From NCBI GenBank assembly GCA_036785705.1, contig JAWUZG010000015.1, positions 2,061,001 to 2,125,000 of the forward strand: a DNA stretch of 64,000 nt, given 5' to 3'. The stretch comes from Acanthornis magna. Lineage: Eukaryota > Chordata > Aves > Passeriformes > Acanthizidae. Shown one piece after another: positions 11,701-19,861 of the stretch. Each line of letters opens with the position of its first letter. Position 1 is the first letter of the stretch. A program made the translations under genes and the position numbers. The notes beneath the pieces were generated by a model. The model was not told the origin of the DNA and ran no database searches. It saw only the letters and a list, made by a program, of their open reading frames with translations.

Positions 11701-14700
11701 TGCTGGGCTGCTTTTTGTGTAGTTTCATGGATGCAATTCTAGGCATAAAAAAGTATGAACAGAGAGGAGATGGAATTAGATAAATAACCCAGCTCATAAC
11801 TGGGCTGAAGCTTCGTGTTTGACATTGTTCCTGAACACCTGCAGCATCCACATCTCTGCTTTACTGCAGCAGCCCAACATTATCCCATTGTTCTGGCCCA
11901 CACCAGATGTGGCTGGGAGACAAATGCCTCCTGCTGGGTGCTGCAGCTTTTGTGACAGCAGCTGGAGCAGATTAAATGAAAGGTCTGTCTGATGCCTGGT
12001 GAGACAAAGGCCTAGGGAAGGGAATAAGAGCATGGCGAGTGCACTGAGATATTACCAGCCTGTACAGCTCTGGGGTTTCAGGAACATCCAGAGCTGGGAG
12101 TGTTATCTCCGTGTTCACTGTCTCCTGCTCTTTTCTGCTGCTGCTTTTTTAACCTCTGTGAACTCTTGGTGTTGCATATGTGAAGTGAAACAGATTGATT
12201 CATACCCTGTGTTTATTGCAACAATTTATTCACAGGCTGTATGAAGAAATGTTTCCATTTGTTTGCTTTGGAATTTGTTTATTTTTGATTTATCCCTAGC
12301 AATCCCTAGTCCTCATTCAAGAAGGAAACTGAATTCCTCAATTTTTTTCATGTTTGCTAAGAAAGACATGATTGTGTATTTTACTCTCCATCAGCTGCGT
12401 TTGTTCACAGGCTGAAGAGTGCCAGCATCTATTTAAATATTAGCATGGCAGCTCTTGTGCCTTTGACATTCCTGGCCTCCATCTCTGTATCTGCACATCT
12501 CCATCCTTCTGTACTCTTTTGTAAGATCAGAGTTATGACCAGACACTTCATGTTGAATGGTACATTTTTGCAGTAGCATTATAGTGTGTGGTTTCGGCCA
12601 GTGCAGTGTTGATACTGGAAGCATAATTTTTTTACATATATATGTTACATCACAAGCATAAAAGTTGTGTTTTCTATAGTTTATATTTCTCTGATGCTGA
12701 TAAATGTGTCCTGTAATGGAGAAAATGCTGGTTGGAATGGACATTGTGAATCTGTGAAGCTGATGGTCTGAAAAAAGGCCAGGATTTCTTGTGTCACTTT
12801 AACTCCCTCTCTCCTTCTCCTTCACGCCTTCCAGGTGGGGAACCACATTGATGTGGTAACTGCCAAGTGGGTGGCCCAGGATGCAGGGATTGGGGCAGGG
12901 GTGGACTCCTACTTTGAATACCTGGTTAAAGGAGCCATCCTTCTGCAGGACAAGGAGCTCATGTCCATGTTTCTAGGTGAGTGGTTTGTTTTCTCCGTGA
13001 AGAGCCCCAGCAATGCCTCCTTGGCTGCACCTGTAGAAAGCTGTGTGGCAGGAGGAGATGAAGGATCTAGTGGGGCACATCCAAGACTGTTCCTGAAGCC
13101 TTTTCTGTAATACTTTTGAACAGTCTGTGATAACAGAGTTACTAAAGTCAGTGCCCTGAGAACTCATTTAATATAGCTCAAATGAAAAAGGGGCTTCTCT
13201 CATTCTTAAAAATTTGATTTTTTTTTTTTTTTTTTTTTTTCTTATCTACCCATCTGTTTCTTTACAGAATATAACAAAGCCATCAAAAATTACACCAAGT
13301 TTGATGACTGGTACCTGTGGGTTCAGATGTACAAAGGAACAGTGTCCATGCCTGTGTTTCAGTCTCTGGAGGCCTATTGGCCAGGCCTGCAGGTAAGAGA
13401 TGTCATACCAGCAGCAACTGGTGGTGCTGTTCATCTGTCAGGGGTTGGTCTTCAATAAAAAAGTTACAAATATAACCCTCATCTGTGCTGGTTTAAAAGT
13501 TTGGTTTGATCTCTGGTGAAATCTACAGTAGGCTGAGTCTATAGGAAATGATATTGAAGAAAATGTTGATTTTATCTACAGTCTATAAAAAAGTCTCCCA
13601 TTCAGCATGATGGGAGGGCAGTTTTGTTGTAGAAAACTCCACAGACAGTGGTCTCATAATCCAGATGGGAATATAAGGAAAAAGAAACTCACACCTCATT
13701 TTCTATTGATGCCTTAGGATTTTTAGCTTCTATATTTTCATGTATCTGTAGTTTTAGTGTGTGACTGGACTCCATACAGGGTGATAAAGCTCCTGTTCCC
13801 AGCATTTTAGACAAACAATTCCTCTCAGTTGGAAACCCAAGGACACTTTGCTGCCTCAGGGCCCCAAGATATATAAACAACAGTGAATTGGGGAGAGCAA
13901 ACTTGGGGTAATTGCCATCATCACCTGAAGGTGTAACTGGAGGATTAAGGCTCAGTATCTAAATGGACAGAATTTATAAAATATGAAAAACTCGTGACTC
14001 TGTGTCCATTTTGGGTGCAGCCTCTCAAGTAGGCTTTGTCTGACCTGAATGCACCTCAAAAGCCTTTAATAAATTTAACTGCTTTTTATTCTCCTTACTT
14101 TGTCTAACCTCTGTTTTAGGTAAGCCCTGTTCAGGCATCACTTATCACCTCACAAATGCTTAATTTGTGTGAATTTTTTCCCATGGAGAGCTTTGCTTTC
14201 TCACTAGTCTTCATGTTTGTACTGAGACTTTGTTTTCCTCACTAAGAGACTGGATGCTGTGATTGACTAAACATTTGATTGAAAAAACACAACCTTCTTT
14301 AAAAAAATGAGAGACTTCACATTATTTCAGATGTGGGAATGTGATCCAACAGAAAAGCAGCATTTTCAGTCTTACCTCTTCTTAAGGCATCATGCCCCAG
14401 TGTCAGTTACACCACTCAAACCTGCTGAAATACCCATTTCTGTCACTGGGTATTTCTTTGCCTTTAGGAGTGTTATTGCATCAATTCCTGTGCTGTTTTT
14501 TCTTCACTCACATGTTTCTTTGCGATTTGTTTCCTCTCAGAGCCTCATTGGGGATGTAGATAATGCCATGCGGACCTTCCTCAACTATTACACAGTCTGG
14601 AAGCAGTTTGGGGGCCTGCCCGAGTTCTACAACATTCCCCAGGGATACACAGTGGACAAAAGAGAAGGATATCCACTCAGGCCTGGTAAACAGAACTGAA

Positions 14701-17231
14701 ATTAAAAGGGTCATGGACTCCTGCTTTAGCTCTGGTGGGGAGATCAAACTAGAGCAACACCTGCCCTCCACAATTTGTTCTGACTCAGTTCCTGCGTGGA
14801 TTTTGGCAGGGATTTCCAGAGTCAAAGCTGCACATTTCGTCTTCCCCCACTCACAAAGACAGGAAGGAAACAGGAAGCAAACCATAGTGTTGCTATAGAA
14901 AGGTGGCCTGTTAATGAATTTTGTTCACAGTGTGGGATTTGACATGTTTAAGTGTTAGATTGTCTGGCATGAGGTGTTTCAGTCACGTGAAATGTTAAAG
15001 GGACTGCTTGTGTCCTTTAAATTTAGGAAGTGAAAGTGAATATGAATAGACTGCTCCAGTTCTGCTCTGAGTTCCAGAAATAAACTCATTCTGGTAAAGC
15101 TCAACATCTAGGAGGATTTCTATTTTTCTGTGATACTGCAATGAAATTATCTTTTTTTCTGATTTTTTTACAACTCTGACCAAAAAGAAAAATCTGATTA
15201 TTGAGTCCATAAAACTTTTTAAATGAGAATAATTAATTTCCTTCTGGTCTGAGTGTTCAGATGACATCCACACTGGACAAATCTACCAAAAATACTGATC
15301 AGCATTAACTATCAAAGGTATTACAGTATAAAGACCTGTTTCTTTAGTAAGTAAACACAGCATAGTGCTTATGTTGTCTCTATAGAGTATTTCCACGGTA
15401 TTGATTAAAAACTGTATTTTTAAGGTTGAATTTCTTGCTTGTAATCCTTTTCAGAAGCTTTTTTTTTTAACTTTGACAGCTGAGTATTAATCTTTTTGTT
15501 TCTTGTTCCCCTCCCACTGGCTGAATGTGGGAGGCAGCATTAGTCACTCTTACCTGAGCTGCTGCAGGCTGGTTAGAGGAAATTTCTTTGTAGCACATCC
15601 TTAGGAAAAGCAAAACTGTGCTTGGAGCCCGAGGAAATACAAGGCAAGGCAGGCTGTTCACCTGATCATCCTGAAGTGTTTTTAAATTAATTCAAGGAAT
15701 AGCTCATCTTCCCCGTGTGTATGGTGTGGTAACCTTTGTGCTGGCAAATGTTTGGGTGTTTTGCAGAGCTGATTGAGAGCGCGATGTATCTGTACCGTGC
15801 CACAAGAGACCCCACGCTCCTGGAGCTGGGGAGAGATGCAGTGGAATCCATAGAGAAAATCAGCAAGGTGGACTGTGGATTTGCAACTGTGAGTGCTAAA
15901 TCATCTGCCATGTCAGCTCTAAAAATCAGCTTTCAGAAGGTGTTCTCATGAGTGATGTTTTGCTGTTGAGTCAGGTGATCACTTTGGGCAAAACATGACT
16001 TTTTTCCAGCAAGCCCCTTGTGTTTCTGTGTGAAGCTGCTCTGGTAACTGCTGGTCGTGTTGCTGCTCATAGCTTCCCTCACAGTGGGCCAAATTGTGTC
16101 CTGGGCTGTTGCACCAGAGCCCAAAACGTGGGAAAGCACCAGCAGCTTCTCCTGCATCTCTAGTAGGTGTTGCAGCTGAGCAGGAAGGCTCAAGAACTGC
16201 AGTGAAGCACTGAGCGATTTCTATAAACTTATTTAATACAGAATTCCAAACACACTATCAAGCTCTATTTTACAAACCAATCTTTATAAATATTGGGAAT
16301 ATTTAGGTAAAAGCCTTACAATTTTCTTTTCTTTAGTGGGGGAAACGATCGGAAGCTCTTCTCCTTGCCCAGACTGAACTGAGGACAAGTTTAGATGTTA
16401 GGAAGAAATTCTTCTCTGTGAGGGTGAGGAGGCCTTGGCACAGGTTGCCCAGAGAAGCTGTGGCTGCCCCTGGATCCCTGGCAGTGTCCAAGGCCAGGCT
16501 GGACAGGGCTTGGAGCAGCCTGGGGCAGTGGAAGGTGTCCCTGCCATGGCAGGGATGGGATGAGATGATCTTTAAGGTCTCTTCCAACCCAAACCATTCT
16601 GGGATAAGATACAGGGTGAGTTGGTGTCAATACTGTGCTGTTTAACTGAAATGAATTCTAACTTGGTTTTATTTTTCCCCCTAAGTTCATAACTTATTGA
16701 ATGATACAACAGTAATCCACTGTATTTCTTCTCTTGTAGATCAAAGACTTGAGGGACCACAGGCTGGATAATCGCATGGAATCCTTCTTTTTGGCTGAAA
16801 CAGTCAAATACTTGTACCTGCTGTTTGACCCAGACAACTTTATCCACAATGATGGCTCAGACTTTGATGTGGTGGTCACACCTTATGGGGAATGTGTCTT
16901 GAATGCTGGAGGGTACATCTTCAACACCGAGGCTCATCCCATCGACCCTGCTGCCCTACACTGCTGCAGGAAGCGCAAGGAAGAGCAGTGGGAGGTGGAA
17001 GACTTGATAAGGGAATTCTACTCACGGAAGAAAACTAAGAAATTCACTTTAAAAAGAGCTCCTGACCATGGTGAAGGGGAAAATGCAAAAGACCCTGAAG
17101 ATGCCTCTTCAGAGAAAGCTGGAGAGAAGAGAAACTCTAAGAAAAGCTCACACTCCCTTCTGAGTTGCCCCAGTCAATCTTTTAACTCCAAGCTTGCAGT
17201 GCTGGGACAGGTCTTCCTAGATAACACCTGA
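8653..17231 (+). CDS. EDEM2: EDEM2, ER degradation-enhancing mannosidase-like 2
   Basis: Glycoside hydrolase family 47 protein of the ER lumen; the family member credited with the first ERAD mannose trim (Man9 to Man8B) together with TXNDC11. Eleven coding exons: 8653-8771, 8840-8950, 9034-9073, 9443-9548, 10693-10818, 11464-11675, 12835-12976, 13268-13392, 14541-14685, 15767-15888, 16740-17231. They join in frame to 579 codons plus TGA; human EDEM2 has 578. GH47 boxes are visible: DTLLILGN (87-94), [15 protein letters not shown] (from 119), [30 protein letters not shown] and FNTEAHP. A hydrophobic N-terminus serves as signal peptide. A Lys/Glu/Ser-rich tail (about 505-555) precedes LLSCPSQ, whose Cys559 matches the human Cys558 that pairs with TXNDC11. 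A second in-frame ATG at 8674 would give 572 residues and aligns better with the human start. All junctions are GT-AG. Confidence 0.97.
8840..8950 (+). CDS. EDEM2: EDEM2 coding exon 2
   Basis: Residues 40-77, [18 protein letters not shown] through CDGQDTWG, the start of the GH47 domain. Acceptor GCCGCAG, donor GTAAGG. Intron 1 before it is only 68 nt. Confidence 0.95.
8966..8991 (+). repeat. G-quadruplex-type tract in EDEM2 intron 2
   Basis: Five G-runs of three or four, separated by T or AT, inside an 83-nt intron. On the RNA-sense strand this fits the G4 consensus with very short loops. Confidence 0.75.
9034..9073 (+). CDS. EDEM2: EDEM2 coding exon 3
   Basis: A 40-nt exon for [14 protein letters not shown] (residues 77-90), ending in phase 0 at GTGAGT. 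Intron 2 before it is 83 nt and G-rich. Confidence 0.95.
9443..9548 (+). CDS. EDEM2: EDEM2 coding exon 4
   Basis: Residues 91-126, [10 protein letters not shown] to FETNIR. Carries sequons NVS (Asn94) and NAS (Asn116), matching the human glycosylated Asn90 and Asn112. Confidence 0.96.
10100..10160. repeat. AT-rich AGCTA low-complexity repeat
   Basis: Irregular tandem array of TTAGCTAA/TAGCTA-type words in EDEM2 intron 4; several copies are palindromic around AGCT. No function is suggested. Confidence 0.7.
10221..10525 (-). mobile_element. CR1 LINE 3' fragment in EDEM2 intron 4
   Basis: Starts with the 'tcatagaatc' tail and runs through 'aagatcatctcattccacccctgccatggcagggacacc', 'cttctctgggcacctg', 'tttcttcccaatatcccatc' and 'gtttgaagccatcaccca'. 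About 300 bp, antisense to EDEM2, ending 168 bp before exon 5. Confidence 0.92.
10693..10818 (+). CDS. EDEM2: EDEM2 coding exon 5
   Basis: Residues 126-168, [19 protein letters not shown] to EEAARKLLP. Nearly identical to the human protein as remembered. Confidence 0.96.
11464..11675 (+). CDS. EDEM2: EDEM2 coding exon 6
   Basis: Residues 168-238, [17 protein letters not shown] to NRSDIGL. Contains an NRS sequon at Asn232 that human EDEM2 lacks. Ends in phase 0 before GTGAGT. Confidence 0.96.
12835..12976 (+). CDS. EDEM2: EDEM2 coding exon 7
   Basis: Residues 239-286, [18 protein letters not shown] followed by [19 protein letters not shown], the central GH47 block. Confidence 0.96.
13218..13240 (+). 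repeat. Poly-T tract in EDEM2 intron 7
   Basis: An uninterrupted run of 23 T residues upstream of the exon 8 acceptor (CAG at 13265-13267). It may serve as an extended polypyrimidine tract. Confidence 0.9.
13268..13392 (+). CDS. EDEM2: EDEM2 coding exon 8
   Basis: Residues 286-327, [16 protein letters not shown] to [13 protein letters not shown] sequon at Asn293 matches human Asn289. The acceptor lies 27 bp after a 23-T run. Confidence 0.96.
14541..14685 (+). CDS. EDEM2: EDEM2 coding exon 9
   Basis: Residues 328-376, [19 protein letters not shown] to REGYPLRP. Acceptor TTCCTCTCAG; donor GTAAAC. Confidence 0.96.
15767..15888 (+). CDS. EDEM2: EDEM2 coding exon 10
   Basis: Residues 376-416, [19 protein letters not shown] to VDCGFAT, ending in phase 0 at GTGAGT. 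Confidence 0.96.
16383..16608 (+). mobile_element. CR1 LINE 3' fragment in EDEM2 intron 10
   Basis: Plus-oriented CR1: 'ttagatgttaggaagaaattcttc', 'gtgtccaaggccaggctgg', 'ggaaggtgtccctgcc', ending at 'tcttccaacccaaaccattctggg'. Sits 130 bp before exon 11. Confidence 0.92.
16740..17231 (+). CDS. EDEM2: EDEM2 coding exon 11 (terminal)
   Basis: Residues 417-579 and the TGA. Carries [32 protein letters not shown] and the basic low-complexity tail. At 453-456 it reads NDGS where human has the NNGS sequon (Asn450), so that glycosylation site is lost. Confidence 0.96.
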   Translation: MKDLRDHRLDNRMESFFLAETVKYLYLLFDPDNFIHNDGSDFDVVVTPYGECVLNAGGYIFNTEAHPIDPAALHCCRKRKEEQWEVEDLIREFYSRKKTKKFTLKRAPDHGEGENAKDPEDASSEKAGEKRNSKKSSHSLLSCPSQSFNSKLAVLGQVFLDNT

Positions 17232-17359
17232 TCCTGTTTGCATCATCAGTTTAAATTATTGAACTTGTTTCAGATTCTGGGAATATATTTTTATAGTTTC
17301 ATAATGGAAACTGTGGTACCTCACAATGTGAATTGTATTATGAAGTAAAACAACTTCCC

Positions 17360-17365
17360 ATTAAA
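17360..17365 (+). other. EDEM2: Candidate proximal EDEM2 poly(A) signal
   Basis: ATTAAA, the commonest variant signal, 129 bp after the stop codon. Confidence 0.35.
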
Positions 17366-18520
17366 TTCTGCTACTGCTCCTTCATAAGCCATGGCTCAGA
17401 CACCAGCTGTTAATGCTGCCGAGCTGCTGATCTCAAAGCACTTGGTTGCCTGAATATCAAACAGGTGTCCAGAAAGAGAAAGAAATGGGCCCTTTTTATT
17501 GCATTTTGTGAGTTTTACAGGCTTACAGAGTCCCCAGCTTACTTTGCTCTGTAAAAATGAGCCTGAGTGGTTCCCTGTCATAAGGGGAAAACAGGGAATT
17601 ATTGTAGCTTCCCTACAACTCTCTGTGTACCCCATCTTTTATCTTTGTCCGCTTTATAAATACATGGTTTGCCTGAAAGATTGCTGGCCAGTTGAGAAAA
17701 CCTGTTTATTTTGAGGTGAAGGCTCAGATTTGTAGCTCTGGCAGGTGTGTTGGGCATGAAGGATGGCATGGGGGGAGCAGAGCACTTAGAACATGGAAAT
17801 ATGCTCGGTCCCCCCATCTCAGATCAGTGTGGGTCAGTACCTCTTGTCTGAAAACCACTGTAGTAAATGTCCAGATAATGTCTGGACAAAAAATTGAGCT
17901 GGAGGGTGGACTAGGAAACGTTTGACTCTGCAGTGTAGCTTGCTTTCTTTTTAAAGAATCTAACGTGCTTATCTTTTGAAATTTCCCAATTTCCTTCCTC
18001 TTTTTAACTTCCCTTTGGGCCCCACTTATTTCATGGCACCTCAATCAGTGCAGCCACCCCTGGGGTGCCCCAGCTGAGCTGAAAACGAGCCATGCACAAG
18101 ACTTGGGTGGAAGGGGACTTAGTCCAGGCTGAAATTGCAGCTCTGCCTTGGTGCAGGAGGCAGGCAGCTGAACAGATGCTCATGAACCTCTCAGTGTTCA
18201 GCTGACTTGGCAAATCCAAACCTTTAAATACATTATTAGTGTCTTTGTGACAGGTGTGTGCAGTGACCAGAAAGGGAGGACCAAGTTATTTTCTTTTTAA
18301 AGGAAAAACAAAAAGATGGGGGCCTGCTGGAAAGTGAGGAGTCTGGAGCAAGCTGCACACAAGCTACAGTCATTTGAGTGGGCTTAGAGGTACAGCATAA
18401 ATAAATCCCTGTGGACAAGGAAGTACTTAAATACAACTGGACCAGTGCCCAGTCTGTGCTGGTGTGTGGCTGCCTTGAGAAAGTAATTTTTTTGTTGTTT
18501 TGACCTGTACTAGTGCTGTA

Positions 18521-18526
18521 AATAAA
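18521..18526 (+). other. EDEM2: Candidate distal EDEM2 poly(A) signal
   Basis: Canonical AATAAA; a second AATAAA lies 120 bp upstream at 18400. A GT-containing stretch follows within 50 bp. Confidence 0.4.
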
Positions 18527-18540
18527 ATCTGCATTTTACC

Positions 18541-19154
18541 CTTCAGGGTGGAAATCCCGTTGCAGGTGTGAATGAACTATGGTAAGAGACACTCTCAGTG
18601 TTGGACAGGTGTATTGGAAGGATTGGCAACCTACAGAGGTTCTAGTTCTGTCCTTCCCCTGGCAGTGGGGATAGCTGCTGACCAGGAATTCTGCACTGGC
18701 ACAGCTCTTGCAGCCGTACTGAGAGAGGAACACCCTAAACCAGACAGTGTTGGATGATGGAGCTCTTGTTAGTGGCTCCTTGTTGTCATCATAGGTTATC
18801 TTTTTATTTTCCAGCTATTCACATCTCACACACTAGTCATTGTTTAATCTGCAGAAAATGAACCCCAGACCTTCTCCAACAGCTTTGCTCAGTGCTGGGT
18901 CAGGCTCCCAATCTCTCAGCATTGTCCCACCTGTGAGGTAAAGGAAAATAAAGGACACAACAGGGCAGGGGGAAGATCTCCAGCTCAGCAGATCCCTCCT
19001 GACCAGGGCATTTTGGGACCCTCATCCAAGAACCTCCAGCAGCAGAACCAAGGGGCTGTAGCCTTGGCAGATGAGATTGTTCCTCAGCACAGTTCAAGCT
19101 GAGAGAACTCATCTGTCCATGGCTACTGTGAGTAATTAGATGGATCCTGATTAC
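18541..19154. other. EDEM2-TRPC4AP intergenic spacer
   Basis: Unique sequence with no coding signal, repeat or RNA gene recognised. Confidence 0.5.
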
Positions 19155-19291
19155 AGATTCACAGATTCATGTAAATTGGAAGGCACCCACATGGATGATC
19201 AAGTCCAGCTCCAAGTCAATGGCCCAGACAGGGATTAAATCCACAACTTCAGTGTTATGAGCACCATGCTCTGACCAAGAGCTAAACTCAG
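19155..19291 (-). mobile_element. tRNA-Ile-derived SINE with CR1-like tail
   Basis: Read on the minus strand it begins TTTAGCTCTTGGTCAGAG, then GGTGCTCATAAC and a decayed B box (GATTTAATCC). These follow the order and spacing of tRNA-Ile: A box TAGCTCAGTTGGTTAGAG, anticodon arm GTGCTAATAAC, B box GGTTCGATCC. It is followed by a CR1-type tail ('ggacttgatcatcc', 'tgccttccaa') ending near ATCTGTGAATC. This architecture matches the passerine TguSINE1 family. The internal promoter is too mutated for this to be a functional tRNA. Confidence 0.7.
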
Positions 19292-19477
19292 ATTAGTGCT
19301 GGGGGGTGGGTGTCTCAGAAATAACACAGGACAGCCTCATCTCTGCCTGCTCCAGTGTTGTTCTATCTTACCCAGCCTTTATTTTAACAAAAACAAACTG
19401 CGATAGGACTTCTCAGCGAGCCTCTCTTTAAACGGCGAACTGCGTGGCTGGGCCTTGCTGAGGGAAATGACGGCTTT

Positions 19478-19527
19478 CCGATGGAAATGAAGACATCCCG
19501 ATGGAAATATAGGCATGCCGATGGAAA
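19478..19527 (+). promoter_or_regulatory. Three 20-bp-phased CCGATGGAAA repeats
   Basis: The decamer CCGATGGAAA occurs at 19478-19487, 19498-19507 and 19518-19527, exactly 20 bp apart (about two helical turns), with different sequence between copies. It lies 203-252 bp upstream of the TRPC4AP start codon inside the CpG island. Binding factor unknown. Confidence 0.7.
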
Positions 19528-19632
19528 GAAAGCGAGGGCCGGCGGGAGGCAGAGCCGCGGCGAGCCGCAGGGCTGAGGGGCCGCGGAGTCCATCCCTTCC
19601 CGCCTCCCTCCCACACGGCGCTGGCCCTTCCG

Positions 19633-19645
19633 GCCGCCATGTTGG
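19633..19645 (+). promoter_or_regulatory. YY1-like site near TRPC4AP start
   Basis: GCCGCCATGTTGG fits the YY1 consensus (GCCGCCATNTT). YY1 sites of this form commonly sit just downstream of start sites in CpG promoters. The same bases contain an upstream ATG (19639). Confidence 0.5.
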
Positions 19646-19729
19646 CCGGGCTCGCTTTCCCCGCGGCTGCGCACAGGGCGGAGCGGGCCGAGGGGAGGGT
19701 TCGCTGTTTGTGTCCCCAGCGCGGAGGCC

Positions 19730-19861
19730 ATGGCTGCCGTGGCGGGGGGCGGCAGCGGGCCCGGCAGCGGCACCGGCGGGGTCCGCGCCGCGACCACCAA
19801 CATCCTGGCACAGCTGCGGCACGGGCAGCTCAGCGGCCGCGGGCTGACCCGCGGGGCGCAG
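19730..19861 (+). CDS. TRPC4AP: TRPC4AP coding exon 1
   Basis: Residues 1-44: Gly/Ser-rich start, then [21 protein letters not shown], matching human NILLQLRQGQLTGRGL. Phase 0 donor GTAAGG. Confidence 0.93.

Larger units (their letters stand above)
17232..18540 (+). other. EDEM2: EDEM2 3' UTR and downstream flank
   Basis: No coding sequence follows the TGA. Possible poly(A) signals are ATTAAA at 17360-17365, AATAAA at 18400-18405 and AATAAA at 18521-18526. Which is used cannot be decided from sequence, so the 3' UTR may be about 150 nt or about 1.3 kb long. Confidence 0.5.

Noticed and set aside
19155..19291. A functional tRNA-Ile gene
   Set aside because: The acceptor stem does not pair, the B box is mutated and a CR1-type tail follows, so it is a SINE relic.
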